A DNA stretch of 64,000 nucleotides from Streptomyces sp. Ag109_O5-10 (GTDB lineage Bacteria > Actinomycetota > Actinomycetes > Streptomycetales > Streptomycetaceae): positions 5,270,001 through 5,334,000 of the forward strand of contig NZ_FNTQ01000001.1 of the NCBI RefSeq assembly GCF_900105755.1. The letters are read 5' to 3'. A program made the position numbers and the translations under genes. Below are positions 42,075 through 49,718 of the stretch, piece by piece. The notes beneath the pieces were generated by a model. That model saw only the letters and a program-made list of their open reading frames with translations. It was not told the DNA's origin and did not search any database. Numbering within the stretch: position 1 is the first letter of the stretch; the number at the start of each line of letters is the position of its first letter.

Positions 42075-43277
42075 TCAGTCGACGTCCACCGGACCGTCGT
42101 CCGACTTGCGCCCCTTCCCGGTGGGCAGCTGGAGCAGGCTGCTGCCGCCCCCGTCCTCTCCGGAGCGCTGCCCTGCGGGGTGCTGGCCGTCGGAGTTCTG
42201 GCCGCCCAGGTTCTGCCGGACCGAGTCGAGGATGGTCAGGCCCTGGGACACCAGGCCGGCCGCGATCTCGCCGAGGCCGTCCGCGCCGTTGAGGACGTTG
42301 ACGTTGGCACCGGCGAGGCCGCCCGCGGCCTCCTTGACGATCTGCGGGAGCTGGTCGATCAGCATCCGGTCCAGGGCGACGCGGTCGTACGACGCGGCCG
42401 CCTCCGCCTGGATCCTCATCCGCTGCGCCTCGGCGGCCGCCAGGATCCTGACCCGCTCCGCCTCCGCCTCGGCGGGCTTCACGACCTCGGCCACCAGCTG
42501 CTCCTGGCGCAGCTTGGCCTGGCGCAGGGCCAGCTCCGTCTGGGCGGCGAGCACCTCCTGCTGGGCGTGCGCCTGCGCCAGCGGACCGGCCTGCGCGGCC
42601 TGCGCCTGGGCCCGGTCCACCTCGGCGGAGTACTCGGCCTTGACGATGGCGGTCTGCCGGGCGTACTCGGCCTGGTTACGGGCCGCCGCCTGCTCCGCCT
42701 CGACCGAGGCCTGGGTGGCCTGCGCCTGCGCGATCTGCGCCTGCCGCTGGATGGCGGCCTTGTGCGGCGCGGACATCGCGTCGATGTACCCGGTGTCGCC
42801 GTCGTCGATGGACTGGATCTGCAGCGAGTCGACGATCAGGCCGATCTTCGCCATCTCCGTCTTCGAGGTGTCCAGCACCTCCGCGGCGAGCTTCTGCCGC
42901 TCGGTGACGATCTCCTCGACCGTCATCGAGCCGATGATGGCCCGCAGGTGACCGGCGAAGATCCGGCCGGTCAGCACCGACATCTGCTCCTGGTCGGAGA
43001 GGAACCGCTGGCCCGCGTTGATGATGCTCTCGTGGTCGTTGCCGACCTTGAAGGCGATGACCGCGCGGACGTGCAACGCGATGCCCTGTCTGGTCACACA
43101 GGTCTCGGTGACCTCGGACTCGCACATGGACAGGGTGAGGAAACGGACCTTCCGTAGGACGGGCAGCACGAACTTGCCGTGCCCCGTCACCACTCGGAAC
43201 GGCGCGCCCCCCAGTCCCCGCCTGCCCCCCGAGATCAACATCGCCTCGTCGGGAGCGGGTACGCGGTATCCGAACAT
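42075..43277 (-). CDS. Flotillin-like SPFH domain protein
   Basis: A 400-residue protein with a SPFH domain (about 5-190) without an N-terminal transmembrane helix. The central coiled coil is rich in Ala/Glu/Gln (IQRQAQIAQAQATQASVEAE and following repeats to about residue 330), as in flotillins. The end is Gly/Gln/Asp-rich. Flotillins organise membrane microdomains and multiprotein complexes. It is coupled to an NfeD-like gene 12 bp upstream, the standard bacterial pairing. Confidence 0.92.
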   Translation of the reverse strand: MFGYRVPAPDEAMLISGGRRGLGGAPFRVVTGHGKFVLPVLRKVRFLTLSMCESEVTETCVTRQGIALHVRAVIAFKVGNDHESIINAGQRFLSDQEQMSVLTGRIFAGHLRAIIGSMTVEEIVTERQKLAAEVLDTSKTEMAKIGLIVDSLQIQSIDDGDTGYIDAMSAPHKAAIQRQAQIAQAQATQASVEAEQAAARNQAEYARQTAIVKAEYSAEVDRAQAQAAQAGPLAQAHAQQEVLAAQTELALRQAKLRQEQLVAEVVKPAEAEAERVRILAAAEAQRMRIQAEAAASYDRVALDRMLIDQLPQIVKEAAGGLAGANVNVLNGADGLGEIAAGLVSQGLTILDSVRQNLGGQNSDGQHPAGQRSGEDGGGSSLLQLPTGKGRKSDDGPVDVD

Positions 43278-43289
43278 TCCTGTCTCTTC

Positions 43290-43538
43290 TCAGCCGGCCT
43301 CGGCGCTGTCGCCGAGCGCGTCCAATGGATCCACCCACTCGATGACACCGACCTCGCGGCATCCCCGTGATTCGATCACGAGCACCGTCGCACCGGCCGG
43401 CAGGGGCTCCTCGGACCAGGCGAGGAAGGTCTCCGAGCCACCCCTCACCCGTACCAGGACCTCACCCGGACCGGTGGCACCGCGCGTGCCGATGAGCACC
43501 TTCCCCGTGCAGCCGATCACGGCCTCGTCCTGCGGCAT
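43290..43538 (-). CDS. NfeD-like soluble OB-fold protein
   Basis: An 82-residue protein containing only the beta-barrel module of NfeD: VIGCTGKVLIGTRGATGPGE, VLVRVRGGSETFLAWSEEPL and GATVLVIESRGCREVGVIEW. The usual membrane helices and protease domain are absent, as in short NfeD1b proteins. It is likely to bind the flotillin encoded just downstream. The ATG at 43538 follows GGAGGA by about ten bases; a GTG three bases earlier is possible. Confidence 0.85.
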   Translation of the reverse strand: MPQDEAVIGCTGKVLIGTRGATGPGEVLVRVRGGSETFLAWSEEPLPAGATVLVIESRGCREVGVIEWVDPLDALGDSAEAG

Positions 43539-43821
43539 CACCGGCCGTCCTCCTCCTCCTGGCCCCATGATTCCGACGATAGACCCGATCGGTGCGGGAC
43601 CCAACGGTCGGAGGGGACCCTCCTGCCCGGAACCGGATCGGAAGCGGTTGGAGGGTGCCGGCGGAAGCGGCCGCGGTGGTGTCGTGGACGGCGGTGAGGC
43701 CGGGCGCACCGGTGCGAGGCGCGGACGGCGGACGGCGCCGCGAAGGGGGAACAGACAGATGCGGAGCAGCCCGCCGGCCCGGGGGACACGTCCGGGCCGG
43801 CGCCCGGTCTCACCTTCGGCG

Positions 43822-45213
43822 TCAGTCGGCCGCGCGCAGGCCGAGCACCAGATCCTCGAAGCGCCGCTCCACCGGGGCCAGATCGGTGCGGGCCAGCTCC
43901 TGGGGCAGGATGACGATCCGGAGTTCGGGGGTGAGAGCCGGGTGGCGGCGGCAGGCCTCGATGAACGAGTCCACGATCAGGGCGGCCAGCTGGCCCCGGT
44001 CCAGGTCCGTGACCCGGGCCAGGCCGGAGCCGATCAGCGGGACGGCGACCGGCTTGAACAGGCCGTTGACCGCGACCGATGCCCACAGGTTCTCCAGGCT
44101 CAGCCGCAGGTCGGCGTGGTTGGACCTGGCCACCAGGTCGTTGCCGAGCCGCGAGTAGGCGGTGGCGAACACCCGGCGGCCCTCGACCGGTACCACCACG
44201 GTCGTGCCCACCGGATAACGGACCCGGCGGCCCAGCGGCTTGGCCCGTACGGTCTCGGTGCCCACCGACTTCACCGAGCGCAGCCCCGCCCGCAGCCGGT
44301 CGTCCAGCAGGCGCCGCTTCCCGGCGAACAGCCGGTCGACGAGCTGGCTCTGCAGGCTCTCCCGGCTGATCACGAGGTCCTCGGCGGTCTCCGTGTCGAA
44401 GGTGTCGGAGAACCCGATCACCAGGTTGCAGTCCGTCTGGTCGAACAGGTCGCCGCGCACCAGCACCACGTCGGCGCGCTGGCCCTCCAACGGCACCCGG
44501 TGCCGCAGCAGTTCGGCCCCGTGCCGGGCGCGCAGCTCCGCGCGCAGGGCCTCCAGGGTGCGCGCGGCCTCGACGTCGTCGGGGTGCTCGTGGGTGATCA
44601 GCTCGGCCACCGGCAGGGCGAGTTCGGGCCGGCCCAGGTCGGTCTGCACACGGACCAGTTCCCGGCGGCCCGCGTCCAGGAGGGCGGTCAGGCGGCGGAC
44701 GAAGGGCACCGCGAACCCCTCGCCGTTCACCTCGGCCAGCGGCCGGCCGCGCACCAGGGACAGTGCCTCGGACAGCCGGTGCGCGGCGGTGGCGGGGGGC
44801 GCGAGCAGGGCGTCGTTCACGATCGCGGTGAACCGCGCGCTGTCCAGTTCCTCGGGCCGCAGCACCAGGCGGTAGGCGGTCTCCGGGCCCTGCACGGTGA
44901 CCTGTTGCTCAGTGCGCAGGACCGCCGTGCCCGCGCTGTCCTGGCCCAGGGCGCCGGGGGCCAGCGCCCGCCGCAGCTCCAGGACCCGTTTCTGCACCTC
45001 GTTGCGGTTGCGCTGGTCCAGGTGGCGCGGCTCGTCCGCGAGTCCCCACACGTCGCGCCGCAGTTGCCGTACCGGCACCGCCTCGCCGCCGGCCGCCACC
45101 AGGCGGACCAGCAGCCGTACGGTCAACGGTGTCAGCCGTACCGGAACCCCGTCGACCTCAAGCTGGACCGGGCCCAGTACCTTCACCCGGATACGTGCTC
45201 TCGCACCGGCCAT
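43822..45213 (-). CDS. SARP-type transcription factor fused to a ThsA-type macro domain
   Basis: A 463-residue protein. Residues about 7-100 form an OmpR/SARP-like winged helix (VKVLGPVQLEVDGVPVRLTP and RNRNEVQKRVLELRRAL). Residues about 130-225 look like the helical BTAD domain. From about 245 the sequence becomes a macro domain of the ThsA type (VVLVRGDLFDQTDCNLVIGF, SDTFDT, then YPVGTTVVVPVEGRRVFATA and PLIGSGLARV). ThsA macro domains bind TIR-made NAD derivatives, so this may be a nucleotide-sensing transcription factor. It is divergent, 80 bp away, from a membrane macro protein with the same domain. The ATG at 45213 is preferred over 45243. Confidence 0.85.
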   Translation of the reverse strand: MAGARARIRVKVLGPVQLEVDGVPVRLTPLTVRLLVRLVAAGGEAVPVRQLRRDVWGLADEPRHLDQRNRNEVQKRVLELRRALAPGALGQDSAGTAVLRTEQQVTVQGPETAYRLVLRPEELDSARFTAIVNDALLAPPATAAHRLSEALSLVRGRPLAEVNGEGFAVPFVRRLTALLDAGRRELVRVQTDLGRPELALPVAELITHEHPDDVEAARTLEALRAELRARHGAELLRHRVPLEGQRADVVLVRGDLFDQTDCNLVIGFSDTFDTETAEDLVISRESLQSQLVDRLFAGKRRLLDDRLRAGLRSVKSVGTETVRAKPLGRRVRYPVGTTVVVPVEGRRVFATAYSRLGNDLVARSNHADLRLSLENLWASVAVNGLFKPVAVPLIGSGLARVTDLDRGQLAALIVDSFIEACRRHPALTPELRIVILPQELARTDLAPVERRFEDLVLGLRAAD

Positions 45214-45294
45214 CCGCGTCGCCCCCCGGCGGTTCAGCGTCACTCTGCGTCAGCCATAGTGACTGAAAGGTTATCATGATGCCTTGGGGATTCC

Positions 45295-46212
45295 GTGAGT
45301 TCGGGTGATTCCGCCGGACTGGCCCCGATGCACCCGATACAGGCCAGGAACCCCTTCCGGCGTGGTACAAGGCGCGCCCGGCAGGTGTTCCTCCGCGACA
45401 CGATGGTGGCGTTCGGCGGGCTGTCCGCCGTGTCCCAGGTCGTCGGCCCCTTCGTGCCGCACGGCGCGTCCGGCGCGGTCGTCGGGCTGTCGGTGGGGGC
45501 CTGCCTGGGCTGGGGGCTGCTGAGGTCCCGTCCCGCGGTCCGGGTACGGCAGGTGTTCCGGCGGCCCGACATGACGGTCGTCGTCGAGGCGGGCGACCTG
45601 TTCGACCAGCCGGCCCACCTGGTGGTCGGCTTCTGCGACACCTTCGACACCCTGTCGGCCGGCGGCCGCGTCATCAACGGCGACAGTGTGCAGGCCCAGT
45701 TGCTCGACCGCCGTTACGGCGGCGACGAGGAGCGCCTGGACGCGGAGCTGAGCGGGGCGCTCGCCTCCGCCCGGCCCGTGGCGCGGGAGGAGCGGGCGGA
45801 CAAGCCGCTCGGCAAGCTCGACCGCTACCCGGTCGGCACGGTGGCGGTGCTGGGCGCCCGGCCGCGGCTGGTGTTCGGCGTGGCCTACAGCCGGATCGGC
45901 AACGACTACGTGGCCGCCTCCGGCGTCGAGGACCTGTGGCGGGGCCTGGCCGGGCTGTGGGACGCGCTGCGCGCGCACGCCCAACTGGAGCGGGTGGCGA
46001 TGCCGTTGACCGGATCCGGGCTGGCCCGTCTCGGCCACCTCGACCGGGACAGCCTGCTCCGGCTGATCCTGATGTCCTTCGTGGCCCGCTCCCGGGAGGC
46101 CCCGATCTGCCGCGAACTGCGCGTCGTCGTACGGCCCGAGGAGCTGGAGGGCATCGACATGCGCGAGCTGGCCGCGTTCCTGGCCGCCCTGGCGTCGGGT
46201 CCGGAGCGGTAG
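45295..46212 (+). CDS. Two-helix membrane protein with ThsA-type macro domain
   Basis: A 305-residue protein. Residues about 33-75 hold two hydrophobic helices (DTMVAFGGLSAVSQVVGPFV and SGAVVGLSVGACLGWGLL). Residues about 90-290 form a macro domain (MTVVVEAGDLFDQPAHLVVG, FCDTFDT, VAMPLTGSGLARLGHLDRD). TM-TM-macro is the architecture of the effector ThsA in type II Thoeris antiphage systems, where ligand from a TIR protein triggers membrane disruption. The TIR-like gene 46268 lies next to it, convergent. The GTG at 45295 has GGGGA upstream; ATG 45328 is possible. Confidence 0.85.
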   Translation: MSSGDSAGLAPMHPIQARNPFRRGTRRARQVFLRDTMVAFGGLSAVSQVVGPFVPHGASGAVVGLSVGACLGWGLLRSRPAVRVRQVFRRPDMTVVVEAGDLFDQPAHLVVGFCDTFDTLSAGGRVINGDSVQAQLLDRRYGGDEERLDAELSGALASARPVAREERADKPLGKLDRYPVGTVAVLGARPRLVFGVAYSRIGNDYVAASGVEDLWRGLAGLWDALRAHAQLERVAMPLTGSGLARLGHLDRDSLLRLILMSFVARSREAPICRELRVVVRPEELEGIDMRELAAFLAALASGPER

Positions 46213-46267
46213 CGCACGGGAAATGGGGCGGGAAGGCCCACGGCCCCCCGCCCCCGCCACGCGCCCG

Positions 46268-46966
46268 TCAGGCCAGCCGGCGATAGGCCGCCAGGTTCTC
46301 GAAGTACGAGGTGTCACGCCAGTCCGGCCGGGTGTCGTCGAGGTCGCACTCGGCGCCCTTGAGCCGTTCGACGATCTTCGAGACGGCGGTCTCGGAGCCG
46401 TCGAAGCGGATCACGTTGCGGCCCCCGAGATCCGCGGCGGGCCGGACCTGGCCGACCTCCACGATGATCGTCCGCTCCGGGTAGGCCATCAGCGCCATGC
46501 CGAGCTCGATCAGCACGTTCTGGCGGGGCTGGCCGGTCAACTGGGTCTCGTAGGACGGCTCGTTGTCGCCCAGCAGGTGCGGGTGGAGCTTGGCGACGTC
46601 GTCCGGGGTGAGCAGCACGAGCGCCGCCTGCGCCTGCGACAGCGCCTTCTCGATGACCTCGCCCAGGAACGGTGCGGTGCCCCCGGTGCTCCGCACCAGC
46701 CGCTCCCACTCCAGCGGGCGCAGGTCCAGCCGGCGCAGCAGCCCGAACATGGCCGTACGCACCTCCTCGTCGCGGCCGTGCACGACGAAGACGCTGCGGC
46801 TGCGGCCGTGGTCGGCGCGGGCCTGCGCCGCGCGCGCCGCCTCCTGCTCGGCCGACGGCCCCTCCTCCTGCGGGGTGTTGTACACGTTGTACCCGAAGCC
46901 GCTCTGCCGGCCGCCGAAGAAGTTCTGGCTGTTGTCGCCGCCGGTGTTTCCCTGGCTCATGGTCAT
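46268..46966 (-). CDS. TIR-like nucleotide-binding protein (PF10137/Cap12 type) with N-terminal Gly/Asn-rich motif
   Basis: A 232-residue protein. Residues 10-27 are GDNSQNFFGGRQSGFGYN, followed by a charged linker. Residues about 57-205 are a PF10137-type TIR domain: SVFVVHGRDEEV, LRRLDLRPLEWERL, TAPFLGEVIEKALSQAQAAL, VLLTPDDVA, and QNVLIELGMALMAYP with candidate catalytic Glu154. This TIR class acts in CBASS (Cap12) as an NADase. Its start ATG overlaps the stop of the upstream membrane protein gene (ATGA), so they are translated together. The same 18-residue motif ends that protein. Probable effector or signal producer of the local system. Confidence 0.88.
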   Translation of the reverse strand: MTMSQGNTGGDNSQNFFGGRQSGFGYNVYNTPQEEGPSAEQEAARAAQARADHGRSRSVFVVHGRDEEVRTAMFGLLRRLDLRPLEWERLVRSTGGTAPFLGEVIEKALSQAQAALVLLTPDDVAKLHPHLLGDNEPSYETQLTGQPRQNVLIELGMALMAYPERTIIVEVGQVRPAADLGGRNVIRFDGSETAVSKIVERLKGAECDLDDTRPDWRDTSYFENLAAYRRLA

Positions 46967-48576
46967 GACCCCGCTTTTCCTGACGAACCGCCGCTCGGCG
47001 GCTGGTAGTTGTAGCCGAAGTTGCTCTGCTGCCCGCCGAAGAAGTTCTGGCTGTTGTCGCCCAGCAGGATGTTGGTCTGCGCCCGGTCGTGCTCGGCGAG
47101 GTCCACGTCGTGCTCGTCGAGGAAGGCGCGGATGTTCTCCAGCAGCCGGCGCTCGACGATCTGCATGTACTTCACCGCGTCGGACTGCTGGAAGAAGTGG
47201 TGGTACGAGTCGCTGGTGGCCAGCTCCCGGACGCTCGCCAGGGCACCGCAGTTGAGCCAGCGGTTGACGTACCGGCCCAGCCGGAACTCGCTGCTGTCCT
47301 CCACCCGGTCCGACAGCAGCAGCGCGGCCGTGGCCCGCCTGGCCCTCCTGACCCGCCAGGGCCGGGTCCAGTGGGCCAGCCACGCCGGCAGGAACCGCTC
47401 CGGGACCAGCAGCAGCGGCCACATCCACAGCGTCACCCACCAGCGCATCAGGGCCGTGAACATGTCCCACGCGACCCGCACCGCAAGCCGCCCGTCGACG
47501 GCGGCGGGCAGCTGGTCCACCAGGTGGAAGTCCTCCACGAGCGGCCCGAGGACGTAGGTGTAGAACTCGGTGTGCAGCGTGTTGCCCTTGAGGTCGAACC
47601 CGACGAAGACCGAGGTCACCAGCTCCTCGTTCCAGGATCCGACGCGCACGCACAGGTACTCGCGGGCCGCGTCGTAGTCCTCCCGCCAGTGGATGTCGGG
47701 CAGGTCCTCCACCCCGCTGGGCAGCTTGGACCAGCCGGCGCCCTTGGAGCGGTCGTTGGTGCGGATCGCGGTGGTGAAGCGGCGCTGTTCGACGGTCAGT
47801 CCGTCGATCCGCTCCTCGGGGCGGGTCTCGTCGCGCAGGTCGGCGGCGAGCCGGGCGGCGACCTGGCTGGTGATCTCGTGCACGTCGAACGGCACGACCT
47901 GCCTGCGTTCGACGGTGTCGAGGTCGGGCGGTGCACCGTCCGCGGTCTTGCGCGCCATGATCCGGGTCTTCGGCGCCCCGAGCAGCAACTGCGCGTTGGA
48001 CCAGTCGCGCAGCGGCAGACCCGCGCCGACGAAGGGCCGGTAGCCGCCGTAGAAGACCAGTCCGCTGCGGCCGGCCTGCTCGTGGTCGATCTTGCGGGCG
48101 AGGGCGTCGGTCAGCCTGGCGTGCACCGGGGCGGCACCGTCGAAGCCGCCGTCCGGGCCGTTCTCCCGCAGCCGGGTCATCAGGACGTGCAGGGTGACGA
48201 TCCGGCGCAGGTAGGCCGCCGCCCACGGCACCCAGCACAGCAGGACCACGCCGAGGAACGCGTTGAGCACCCCGTTGGCGAGCAGCAGGAACACCGCGAA
48301 GTCCACGCCGGCCGCGATCGCCCACTGGATGCGGCGCAGCCGGCGCGCGGCCAGGGCGTGGGCGAGGACCGAGACGGCGTCGTAGCCGTAGGAGGGCGCG
48401 ACGACCCGGAAACGCCTGTGGAGCAGTTCCCGGATGACGGCGCGCCGGTAGCCGGGATCGAGGTAGGTACCCGCGGACAGCAGCCGGGTGGCCCTGGTGC
48501 GCGCGTAGGCGCGGTGCCGCGGCGGCTCCTGTGGTGCCGGGCCGGGCGGACGGGGGTCGAGTATCTGTGTGGCCAT
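46963..48576 (-). CDS. Membrane protein ending in a Gly/Asn/Gln/aromatic motif shared with the TIR protein
   Basis: A 537-residue protein of unknown family. Hydrophobic helices lie at about residues 78-98, 100-122 and 370-395 (WWVTLWMWPLLLVPERFLPA). Between them is a large soluble domain (VFYGGYRPFVGAGLPLRDWS, VRVGSWNEELVTSVFVGFDL). Residues 506-523 read GDNSQNFFGGQQSNFGYN, near-identical to residues 10-27 of the TIR protein encoded next. I cannot name the soluble domain. Coupling by ATGA overlap to the TIR gene and the shared motif suggest the two proteins assemble through it. The order fits a sensor upstream of an effector. Confidence 0.8.
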   Translation of the reverse strand: MATQILDPRPPGPAPQEPPRHRAYARTRATRLLSAGTYLDPGYRRAVIRELLHRRFRVVAPSYGYDAVSVLAHALAARRLRRIQWAIAAGVDFAVFLLLANGVLNAFLGVVLLCWVPWAAAYLRRIVTLHVLMTRLRENGPDGGFDGAAPVHARLTDALARKIDHEQAGRSGLVFYGGYRPFVGAGLPLRDWSNAQLLLGAPKTRIMARKTADGAPPDLDTVERRQVVPFDVHEITSQVAARLAADLRDETRPEERIDGLTVEQRRFTTAIRTNDRSKGAGWSKLPSGVEDLPDIHWREDYDAAREYLCVRVGSWNEELVTSVFVGFDLKGNTLHTEFYTYVLGPLVEDFHLVDQLPAAVDGRLAVRVAWDMFTALMRWWVTLWMWPLLLVPERFLPAWLAHWTRPWRVRRARRATAALLLSDRVEDSSEFRLGRYVNRWLNCGALASVRELATSDSYHHFFQQSDAVKYMQIVERRLLENIRAFLDEHDVDLAEHDRAQTNILLGDNSQNFFGGQQSNFGYNYQPPSGGSSGKAGS

Positions 48577-48633
48577 GGTGGTTCAGCGCTCCGCTCGTGC
48601 GGGCGCACCGCTGCGGGCACGCCCCGGTGGGTG

Positions 48634-49368
48634 TCAGCCGGTCTGGGTGGCCGTGCCGCTGGTGATCGCGCCGTCCTGGACGGTGTAGGTGGCGTCGTAC
48701 GACTTCGTCGTGCCGTCCGTCTGCAGCGCCTCGATGGTCACCTGCACCTGGTCGCCCGCCACGGACTCGACGGTGACGGTGTCCTGCTCGGTGGTGGAGT
48801 AGCCCGAGACGAAGCTGTCGTAGCTCGAGTCGAGGTTCTTGCCGCCGAGGGCCCAGGCGGTTTCGTAGTCGTGGGAGCTGATCGCCGCGAAGTAGGCGGT
48901 GACGACGTCGCCGGGCGCGGTCGGGCTCGCGCCCGGGGTGGCGGTGGCGGTGTCCGTCGGGTCGCCGTAGTAGCCGTCGGTCGTGTTCGTCCCGGGGGTG
49001 GCGGTGTCGCCGTACGGCCATGCGGACGCCGTCGCCGGGTCGGTGTAGGCCGGCTGGTCGTCCGTCCCCGCCGTACCACCGCCGTCCGAGCCTGACGTGT
49101 CCGAGCCCGAGGTGCCCGAGCCGAAGAGGCCGGAGTCGTAGCCGGTGCCGGACGTTCCGGACGAGGACCCGGACGACCCCCCGGCCAGGCCGCCGATCAG
49201 GGCCAGGAGCAGGGCGAGCAGCAGGGGCGTGGCGATGACCGCGAGCCCCCAGGTGCGGGCGGGGCCGCCGGGCGGTATCAGCCCCGGGGCCTGGTAGGAG
49301 GGCGGCGCGCGATGGGCGGACAGCGGGTCGGGACGCCCGGCGGGCGGCGTCGGCTCTGCATCGGTCAT
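48634..49368 (-). CDS. Single-pass membrane protein with Ser/Gly/Thr linker and NTF2-like extracytoplasmic domain
   Basis: A 244-residue protein. A short Pro-rich cytoplasmic start leads to one helix (LAVIATPLLLALLLALIGGL, about residues 42-62), an 80-residue Ser/Gly/Thr/Asp linker, and a C-terminal domain (GDVVTAYFAAISSHDYETAW, then VESVAGDQVQVTIEALQTDG). The domain has the helix-then-sheet layout of DUF4878/SnoaL-like lumenal modules. It is the first gene of the minus-strand cluster with the motif-bearing membrane protein 57 bp behind it. Its role there is unknown; an outside sensing part is possible. GGAG lies seven bases before the ATG. Confidence 0.78.
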   Translation of the reverse strand: MTDAEPTPPAGRPDPLSAHRAPPSYQAPGLIPPGGPARTWGLAVIATPLLLALLLALIGGLAGGSSGSSSGTSGTGYDSGLFGSGTSGSDTSGSDGGGTAGTDDQPAYTDPATASAWPYGDTATPGTNTTDGYYGDPTDTATATPGASPTAPGDVVTAYFAAISSHDYETAWALGGKNLDSSYDSFVSGYSTTEQDTVTVESVAGDQVQVTIEALQTDGTTKSYDATYTVQDGAITSGTATQTG

Positions 49369-49718
49369 GGGGATCTCCAGCGGTGACGGCAGTGCACCGC
49401 GCCCCGCCCCGGCCGCCGCCCCGGGCGGGCGGTGAGCAGCGGGGCGCGACAAGGCGGTTGACACCTACGAGGTGACCAGCGCCGCCGCTTCCGTGGCCAG
49501 AACCGAGCTGCTTCCGATCCGCTTCCGGCCCGCTCCCGACCCCTTCGGGCCACCCCCGCCACCCCGGTGACACCCCCGTTCCCCGCCCGCCGCGCGGCAG
49601 GCGCGGGATCCGGCCACCGGCCTACGTGCGGCACCACCCGGCAACGCGGAAGAGCCGGGCGCCGCGGGTGCCGTACCCGTGCCGCCCGGCTCCGCCGGGG
49701 TGGTTCCGCCGGTGGGGG
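49369..49718. other. Intergenic region before the NTF2-like gene
   Basis: The 350 bp hold no convincing gene. Toward the right lies a hairpin (49654-49690). The rest should contain the promoter of the three-gene membrane/TIR operon; I see no consensus elements. Confidence 0.5.
49654..49690 (-). terminator. Hairpin terminator downstream of the MFS gene
   Basis: GCCGGGCG (49654-49661) pairs with CGCCCGGC (49683-49690), and the stem continues past one C/C mismatch through GCGGGT/ACCCGT to a small loop. It lies 28 bp past the MFS stop codon on the minus strand. Confidence 0.7.

Noticed and set aside
46268-49573. 1101-codon minus-strand frame spanning three genes
   Set aside because: Only its last 232 codons (the TIR gene) are real; the rest is a shadow of the two membrane protein genes.
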